Shown here: positions 59,106 to 64,000 of the stretch, piece after piece
How positions within the stretch are numbered: the stretch's first letter is position 1
How the letters are laid out: every line of letters starts with the position of its first letter
NCBI GenBank assembly: GCA_019118905.1
Contig: DWYA01000013.1
Location: 1 to 64,000 of the forward strand
DNA length: 64,000 nucleotides
Origin: Ruthenibacterium avium
GTDB lineage: Bacteria > Bacillota > Clostridia > Oscillospirales > Ruminococcaceae
Reading direction: 5' to 3'
Program-made: the position numbers and the translations under genes
Notes under the pieces: generated by a model
The model's input: the letters and a program-made list of their open reading frames with translations, nothing else
Database searches by the model: none
What the model was told of the DNA's origin: nothing

Positions 59106-60480
59106 GAAAAAACAGTGGATTCAAACGGCGGCCGCCGTCTGCTTTTGGCTTTTGGTCTGGCAGACAGCGGCTTTTGCCGTTGGTCAGGATTTGCTTTTGG
59201 TATCGCCTGTCGCAGTGGCAAAGGCGCTGTTTACCCTGATGCTGATGCCGCAAACATGGATAACAGCGGCGCAGACGACGGCGCGTGTATTGCTGGGCTT
59301 TGCGGGGGGCGTGATACTGGGAACGGGATTGGCGGCACTGGCATTTTGCATGCCGGTTTTTAAGACGCTGTTTTTGCCGCTCATGCGAACCGTGCGCAGC
59401 ATTCCGCTGGCAAGCTTTGTGATTTTAGCGCTGCTATGGCTGAAAAATGCAGGGAATCTTTCTGTCTTTATCAGCTTTTTAATGGTGCTGCCGCTGGTGT
59501 ATGCCAATGTGCTTTCAGGAATTGAGTCGGTAGGCCAAGGGCTGCCGGAGATGGCAAGGGTCTTTCGGTTTTCAAAGGCAAAGACGCTGCGCTATCTTTA
59601 TTTGCCTGCCGCGGCACCCCACTTTTTTGCCGCATGTGAAGTAGGGGTGGGGTTGAGCTGGAAAAGCGGAATTGCCGCCGAGCTGATTGGCATTACAGCG
59701 AACAGCATCGGCGAACGCTTGTATGATGCGAAGCTGTTATTTGCCACGGCGGATTTGTTCGCATGGACGGTATTGATTGTGGCCCTTAGCTTTGTGTGTG
59801 AAAAACTGGTGATCAACATTTCGCGTGCTTTCTTAAAAGCAATTTTAGTTGTGCCATGCGGCCATGCCAAAGTTCCGGCGCCCGGTGCGCCGAAAACACT
59901 TTGGGCAAAAGACATTGTATTCGGTTATGACGGAGAAAGCATTTTGTCGGGGGTGAGCGCTGCAATTGAGCCGGGGGAATGTATTTGTGTAACGGCACCG
60001 TCGGGAAAGGGAAAAACAACATTCCTCAACATTTTGCTGGGACTCAAGCAGCCGAGCCGCGGGCAGGTAGGAACGCTGTACATATCGGCGCTGTTCCAAG
60101 AAAATCGGCTGCTGGATGACCTTTCGGCAGTAGAAAATATTGCGCTGGTCAGCCGTTTATGCCGTGAAGAAATTTTGCGTGAACTTGACAGCGTGGGGCT
60201 GGTGCAGGAACAGGCGCAGCGCCGTGTGAAAGCGCTGTCCGGCGGACAGAGAAGAAGGGTGGCGATTTTGCGGGCTATGCTGGCCGACGGCGCTGAGGCA
60301 ATTGTGATGGACGAGCCGCTGAAGGGGTTGGACGCACAGGCAAAAGAACAAACGGCACAAAGCATCGTGCGGCTGCAAAAGGACAGACCGATGCTGGTGA
60401 TGACACACGATAGAAATGACGCCGATTTGCTGCACGGGTGTTTGAAAACTTGGGCCGAAATGGAAGGAAAAAGTAATTGA
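59083..60480 (+). CDS. ABC importer permease-ATPase fusion
   Basis: About 465 residues in one chain. Residues 1-250 are a SsuC/NitT-like permease with five to six helices and the EAA-type segment GLPEMARVFRFSKAKTLRYL. After a short linker an SsuB-type ATPase follows: Walker A APSGKGKTT, signature LSGGQRRRVAIL, Walker B AIVMDEPLKG, H-loop VMTHD. Separate proteins are the rule for this family, so the fusion is unusual, though complete in all motifs. Start near 59080-59083 overlaps the binding-protein gene. Confidence 0.85.
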   Translation: MTSIMERKKKQWIQTAAAVCFWLLVWQTAAFAVGQDLLLVSPVAVAKALFTLMLMPQTWITAAQTTARVLLGFAGGVILGTGLAALAFCMPVFKTLFLPLMRTVRSIPLASFVILALLWLKNAGNLSVFISFLMVLPLVYANVLSGIESVGQGLPEMARVFRFSKAKTLRYLYLPAAAPHFFAACEVGVGLSWKSGIAAELIGITANSIGERLYDAKLLFATADLFAWTVLIVALSFVCEKLVINISRAFLKAILVVPCGHAKVPAPGAPKTLWAKDIVFGYDGESILSGVSAAIEPGECICVTAPSGKGKTTFLNILLGLKQPSRGQVGTLYISALFQENRLLDDLSAVENIALVSRLCREEILRELDSVGLVQEQAQRRVKALSGGQRRRVAILRAMLADGAEAIVMDEPLKGLDAQAKEQTAQSIVRLQKDRPMLVMTHDRNDADLLHGCLKTWAEMEGKSN

Positions 60481-60506
60481 CAAAATTGCACGGTGGGAGA
60501 TAAAAT
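60477..60506 (+). promoter_or_regulatory. Promoter of the corA-like leader
   Basis: TTGACA (60477-60482) overlaps the stop of the fused ABC gene; 18 bp later is TAAAAT (60501-60506). Predicted start near 60513, giving a leader of about 180 nt. Confidence 0.6.
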
Positions 60507-60512
60507 AAAATT

Positions 60513-60694
60513 GAGTTATTGCGGATTTTATGAATGAAGAAATGCCGCAAGTAGGGACCGAGAAAGAGAGGGAAATGTTGTGGAGGGTGAGCCTCGAAGC
60601 CGAAGTACAAGTAAAATAAAGGCAGCCGTCCGCAGCATGACAGGGTAATTGCTTTCTGCTGCTTGTGCCGGACGGCGCAAAAGGCAGGGAGAAT
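60513..60694 (+). promoter_or_regulatory. Structured 5' leader of the corA-like gene, possible riboswitch
   Basis: The ~180-nt leader has a nested stem: gccgtccg (60625-60632) with cggacggc (60669-60676), enclosing gcagca/tgctgc, followed directly by the ribosome site. An upstream ggtgagcctcgaagcc segment could fold separately. Long structured leaders before Mg transporters often are M-box riboswitches, but I cannot match the M-box core here, so class and ligand are unproven. Confidence 0.35.
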
Positions 60695-61630
60695 ATGATT
60701 ACCATTTATAATACGGAAGAAGGCCGCCTGCGTGAGCGAGAGGAAATTACTCCCGGCGCGTGGGTGGATTTGTGCGCACCGACGGAAGAAGAAATTTTGC
60801 GCGTGAGCACACAGCTGGAGCTTGACCCCGCGGCCATTCGCGCGGCGCTCGACGAAGAAGAACGCAGCCGTATTGAAGCGGAAGAAGATTATCTTTTGGT
60901 TTTGGTGGATACCCCGTGCGTGGAGGAACAGTCTAAGCGCGGGTTTGTTTACACGACGATTCCGTTCGGCATTATTTTGACACAGGATAATATTATTACC
61001 GTTTGCTTAAAGGAAAGCGCGCTTGCCCGCGCATTTACCGACAGCCCCGTGAAAAATTTTTCCACGCGAAAAAAGAACCGAATGACGCTGCAAATGCTGT
61101 ATCGCAATGCGACGCTCTTTTTGTTTTATCTGCGTGAGCTGGAAAAAGCTTCTAACCGCGTGGAAAATGAGCTGCATGTATCGATGCGCAATAAAGAACT
61201 CATTCAAATGCTGGGGCTTGAAAAGTCGCTGGTTTATTTTTCGACCTCACTCAAGGGAAATGAGCTGGTGCTGGAAAAACTGCTGCGCATGGACTTTGTA
61301 AAAAACTTCCCCGATGATACCGACCTTTTGGAAGATGTCATCATTGAAAACAAACAGGCCATTGAAATGGCGAATATTTACCGTGATATTTTGAACGGGA
61401 CGATGAACACCTTTTCTTCGGTGATGTCGAACAACTTGAACACGGTGATGAAGGTGCTGGCCTCTTTGACGGTGGTGCTGACCATCCCCACCATTATCTT
61501 TGGTTTGTGGGGGGCAAACGTGCCGGTTCCGTTTGAGAAAACGCCCGGTGGGTTTTGGATTTTGATTGGCGTAGCTGTGATTTGTACAGCGGCTTCTGTA
61601 TTTTTTATGATTCACAAAAAGTGGCTGTAA
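60695..61630 (+). CDS. CorA-like divalent-metal transporter
   Basis: 311 residues. Cytoplasmic N-terminal alpha/beta domain, long stalk helices, then two C-terminal membrane helices (VLASLTVVLTIPTIIFGLWG and the last about 25 residues) joined by a short loop. The GMN selectivity motif of CorA is GAN here (LWGANVP). It imports Mg2+ or a related divalent cation. ATG at 60695 follows AGGGAGA. The regulated leader upstream supports a metal-homeostasis role. Confidence 0.88.
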   Translation: MITIYNTEEGRLREREEITPGAWVDLCAPTEEEILRVSTQLELDPAAIRAALDEEERSRIEAEEDYLLVLVDTPCVEEQSKRGFVYTTIPFGIILTQDNIITVCLKESALARAFTDSPVKNFSTRKKNRMTLQMLYRNATLFLFYLRELEKASNRVENELHVSMRNKELIQMLGLEKSLVYFSTSLKGNELVLEKLLRMDFVKNFPDDTDLLEDVIIENKQAIEMANIYRDILNGTMNTFSSVMSNNLNTVMKVLASLTVVLTIPTIIFGLWGANVPVPFEKTPGGFWILIGVAVICTAASVFFMIHKKWL

Positions 61631-62020
61631 CAATGTGTTACTGTGCGTTTTTGTTTTATATTATGGAGAAATGATGTGTAGCGCAACTATGCGAAAAAAT
61701 GTGGCTGGGCAAAATAATGCTCCGGCCTCATTTTATTGCCGAAATAAGACTATTTTATGAACAAAATTCCGTATCACGGAATATAAATTCCAATAAATGG
61801 AAAAAACGGCTGGTAAAATATACAAAACACATAATTGCCACAATGTACTTTTGTTCAACGGGGAGAAATCCGTGAATAAATCGTATATATTGCATATTCA
61901 CAAACACAAAAGGAAAAATTTGTGCTATAATACCATTGACAGGAGGGGAAAGCCGAAATCGTTCCTTCGTACTGTCAGCCGGATAAGGTAACCTACTCTT
62001 ACAGAAAGGAAGAAATCATT
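61631..62020 (+). promoter_or_regulatory. 390-bp AT-rich gap with probable promoter and leader of the HPr-like gene
   Basis: No gene is visible. It contains a palindrome attccgtatcacggaat near 61767, and near the end a TATAAT at about 61925 with a weak -35, followed by a ~95-nt leader (gacag...ctgtc stem) before the HPr-like start. Confidence 0.4.
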
Positions 62021-62239
62021 ATGGTAAAGCAGGTTAAAATTTCCAACTTTGACGAAGTGAAAAGCATTATGAACGCTGCGGCACGCTGTCACGATGACAT
62101 TGGCGTGCATGATTCGCGCGGCAGCATCGCAGATGCAAAGAGCATTTTGGGCTTGATGAGCCTTGATTATACCAAGCCTGTGATGCTGGTGAGCGAGAAC
62201 GAGCGCGAGCTGGAAAGCGTTTTGCGCGCTTTGAGCTGA
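62021..62239 (+). CDS. HPr-like small protein without active-site histidine
   Basis: 72 residues, alpha/beta HPr fold by pattern: KSILGLMSLDY corresponds to the HPr Ser46 region (KSIMGVMSL), and SENERELESVLRAL to the last helix. The region that normally reads GMHARPA is replaced by FDEVKSIMNAA, so phosphotransfer from EI through His15 is impossible. It keeps the regulatory Ser and may act like Crh or as a protein with unrelated function. ATG follows AGAAAGGAAG. Terminator downstream. Confidence 0.82.
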   Translation: MVKQVKISNFDEVKSIMNAAARCHDDIGVHDSRGSIADAKSILGLMSLDYTKPVMLVSENERELESVLRALS

Positions 62240-62282
62240 GAGCAGTGTTGAAAAATCAATCACGAACAGGATTTGGAAAAAG

Positions 62283-62328
62283 AAAAACAGCCGACTGGAC
62301 ACAATCTTATGTGCAGTTGGCTGTTTTT
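62283..62328. terminator. Bidirectional terminator
   Basis: aaaaacagccgactg / cagttggctgttttt, between the HPr-like gene and the convergent flippase. Confidence 0.85.
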
Positions 62329-62364
62329 CTTTTTGTATTTTAAACGAAGATTGAACTGAAAGAC

Positions 62365-63669
62365 TTATTCCTGCGTTTCGGCGGCATCGCTCGGCAGACC
62401 GTCCGGCTCTTGCAGCGGGCGGTGAGGCCCTTCGGCAAAGTGGCGGCGTGAGCGAATGAAAATCACCAGCCCGAGCGCTGCGGCCTGTACCAGCAAAGCG
62501 AAAATACCGGCGTAGGTAGCGCCCTGCATGTCCCATAGCTTCATACAGGGAACGCATACCGCCGCGCAGACGGCGATGCCGAGCAGATTGGCGGCAATCA
62601 GCCCGCGCATACAGCGCATAATGGTGAGAATCATACTGTAAAATAAAACGGTTGCCGTAAGCACAGCCGACACCACCATGGGAGAAAGCAAAAACTGATA
62701 AGCTTCCATGCCTGCCCCAACAAATACACGCAAGCCCCAAGTACCTAAAAATTCCGAGATCAACAAACCGACGGGCAGCAAAGCCAAGATAATAGCCTGC
62801 ACCATACCCACTGCACGCCAAAAACTTCGGCGGTTTCGCTCGGCGTAGGAATTAGAAAAAATGGTGATAAAGGGGGTGAACAGGTACGTCGCTCCAACCT
62901 GTAAAAGCAGCACCGGTGTGGTGACGGGGCTGTAAATGCCGAGCGCCTTTGTACCCAGCACCTGTTCCATCAAAATTTTGGGCAGCGATGCCGTTGTTGT
63001 ACTCAAAGCGCTGTAAATGGCAAGCGGAAAGCATTCCACTAAAAGCAAACGCACCTGCTGGAAGGCAACCGACTTTTTTTGATAATGGCGCTTGCTTTTC
63101 ACCATAGTGTAGCGGAAAAATACCACAAGATTGCTGAAAAACATCACAGCCAGCGTGAGGGGAACGCTGTGGGTAGCCGCCAAAATGATGCCGAAAGACA
63201 AAAGCGAAACGACTCCCCGTAAAGCGTACGTTTTTCCCACCAGCTCCAAATCCATATTGCGCTGTGCCATGGCGTTGAATACATCGGTAGCAGACTCGAT
63301 CATGCGGTAAGCGTGAAATAATAAAATACAGGCACACTGCATCAGACCATAGCCTAAAAACAGCCCGCCAAAGGCAATCAAACAAGCACATACGCCGGTG
63401 GCGATGGTAACTGTAACAAAGCGGCTGGAAAGATAACACGAAGAAGAATACTTATTTCGTGCATCTGACACTTGGAAGCTGTACATTCCATAGGAGGCGA
63501 TGGTGAGCGAAATATTGGCATAGCTTTGTGCTAAGTTAAACAGGCCCGAGCCGGTTTCCCCCGCAAGACGCACAACCAGCATGGAAAAAATGAATTGACA
63601 TGCCATGTAAACCATGTTGCCGCCTGTATTCCAAAGAACGCCCTTGCGCAAAGCCTTTGCATCATACAA
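62365..63669 (-). CDS. Polysaccharide flippase (MATE/MOP-type, Wzx-like)
   Basis: About 434 residues with roughly 12 membrane helices. The beginning GNMVYMACQFIFSMLVVRLA, FNLAQSYANISLTIASYGMY and later APMV-like helices fit the polysaccharide transport (PST) branch of the MOP superfamily, which flips lipid-linked sugar repeats. TTG start at 63669 after AAAGGAGG; an apparent N-terminal extension is only repeat copy 3 read in frame. No glycosyltransferase neighbours are in the window, so the cargo is unknown. Confidence 0.85.
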   Translation of the reverse strand: MYDAKALRKGVLWNTGGNMVYMACQFIFSMLVVRLAGETGSGLFNLAQSYANISLTIASYGMYSFQVSDARNKYSSSCYLSSRFVTVTIATGVCACLIAFGGLFLGYGLMQCACILLFHAYRMIESATDVFNAMAQRNMDLELVGKTYALRGVVSLLSFGIILAATHSVPLTLAVMFFSNLVVFFRYTMVKSKRHYQKKSVAFQQVRLLLVECFPLAIYSALSTTTASLPKILMEQVLGTKALGIYSPVTTPVLLLQVGATYLFTPFITIFSNSYAERNRRSFWRAVGMVQAIILALLPVGLLISEFLGTWGLRVFVGAGMEAYQFLLSPMVVSAVLTATVLFYSMILTIMRCMRGLIAANLLGIAVCAAVCVPCMKLWDMQGATYAGIFALLVQAAALGLVIFIRSRRHFAEGPHRPLQEPDGLPSDAAETQE

Positions 63670-63702
63670 AGAAAACGACCTCCTTTTGTCAAAAAGAAAA
63701 TA

Positions 63703-63896
63703 AGCGTGCGTCCCGAAAGACGCACGCTGAGACTGTCGAAAAAGCGCCGCCTGATTCAGAAAGAACCCGGGCTGCAAGGGGAAAAAGGCTTGGAAAAGGG
63801 GGCTGAGTCCTCTTTTCCGTTTTAAGTCAGGCTTCAGTTTGTGAAAAAGCGAAGCTTTTTCGACAAACTGAGCGTGCGTCCCGAAAGACGCACGCT
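63703..63896 (+). repeat. Terminator-associated interspersed repeat, copy 3, flanked by duplicated hairpins
   Basis: Identical 26-bp hairpins agcgtgcgtcccgaaagacg... at 63703-63728 and 63871-63896, the right one followed by a T-run. The core (63729-63870) closely matches copy 2: gagactg, gccgcctgattcagaaagaa, cccgggctgcaagggg, tggaaaagggggctga and the terminal inverted repeat cagtttgtgaaaaagc / gctttttcgacaaactg. The hairpin sequence is unrelated to those of copies 1 and 2. Nothing identifiable lies in the last 100 bp of the window. Confidence 0.85.
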
Positions 63897-64000
63897 TTTT
63901 TTCAGCGTATGAAACAGTATACCACACAATCGGCTAAGACAGCAAGTACAGTGCGGGGAAGCCGTATTCAGCGGGACTTCTCAGGCGCCGGAATTGTGCG

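Noticed and set aside
60513..60694. Firm M-box riboswitch call
   Set aside because: The conserved M-box core could not be found, only a generic structured leader.
62365..63927. Flippase extended by about 86 residues at the N-terminus
   Set aside because: The extension is repeat copy 3 and the terminator hairpins read in frame; AAAGGAGG and TTG at 63669 give a normal start.

Overview
The window looks like a chromosomal segment of a spore-forming, anaerobic, probably gut-associated clostridial Firmicute (Oscillospirales/Ruminococcaceae-like). The indications are a stage V sporulation regulator (SpoVT), clostridial-type Shine-Dalgarno sites with several TTG and GTG starts, Rnf-type membrane proteins, secreted glycan/mucin-type proteins with dockerin- and cohesin-like modules, and a moderately high GC content. 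No rRNA, tRNA or CRISPR array was recognised. All calls come from reading the sequence; no database search was possible.

Layout. 1-1.6 kb: 3' end of a leucine-rich-repeat surface protein with a sortase-like tail. 1.7-6.4 kb (minus): glycerol operon glpK, a GlpA-like FAD dehydrogenase with BFD-type Fe-S domain, an FAD/NAD oxidoreductase and a DUF1667 protein. 6.5-12.4 kb (mostly minus): spoVT, an AI-2E-type transporter and cysE, an HD-domain protein, mtnN and ychF. Between ychF and the next gene lies a candidate structured small RNA with its own promoter and terminator. 12.9-18.2 kb (plus): an OmpR/PhoB-type two-component system, then rpe translationally coupled to three Rnf-like membrane genes (D, E, A) in which the conserved iron-sulfur cysteines are lost or displaced. 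18.3-24 kb: acetyltransferase, GNAT-MnmM-like fusion, HtrA protease, nucleoid-associated protein, rhodanese, and a DUF2975/XRE pair preceded by a perfect 26-bp palindrome. 24.1-30.8 kb (minus): a membrane-anchored cohesin-like/FIVAR protein and a giant secreted M60-type metallopeptidase carrying a dockerin. 31.3-36.1 kb: an amino-acid ABC importer, a CYTH protein and an RlmI-like methyltransferase. 36.4-39.4 kb: a small Cys-rich protein, a decayed chemotaxis receptor and a DUF1576 membrane protein.

39.4-54.6 kb is a compact prophage-like cluster: S24 repressor with operators, terminase, portal, capsid, a few connector/tail genes, four related collagen-like fibre genes, amidase and holin. It has no recognisable integrase, replication, tape-measure or tail-tube gene and abuts the next host gene at 6 bp. 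It may be a podovirus-like remnant or a domesticated particle of gene-transfer-agent type.

54.6-64 kb: a TetM-like ribosomal GTPase fused to a YacP/Rae1-type NYN nuclease behind a Crp/Fnr regulator, a NMT1/SsuA-type ABC importer whose permease and ATPase are one polypeptide, a CorA-like transporter behind a long structured leader, an HPr-like protein lacking the active-site histidine, and a polysaccharide flippase.

The most unusual points are the cofactor-ligand-poor Rnf-like DEA set, a three-copy ~140-bp repeat that sits between duplicated copies of the local terminator hairpin, the minimal phage-particle cluster, and the TetM-NYN fusion.
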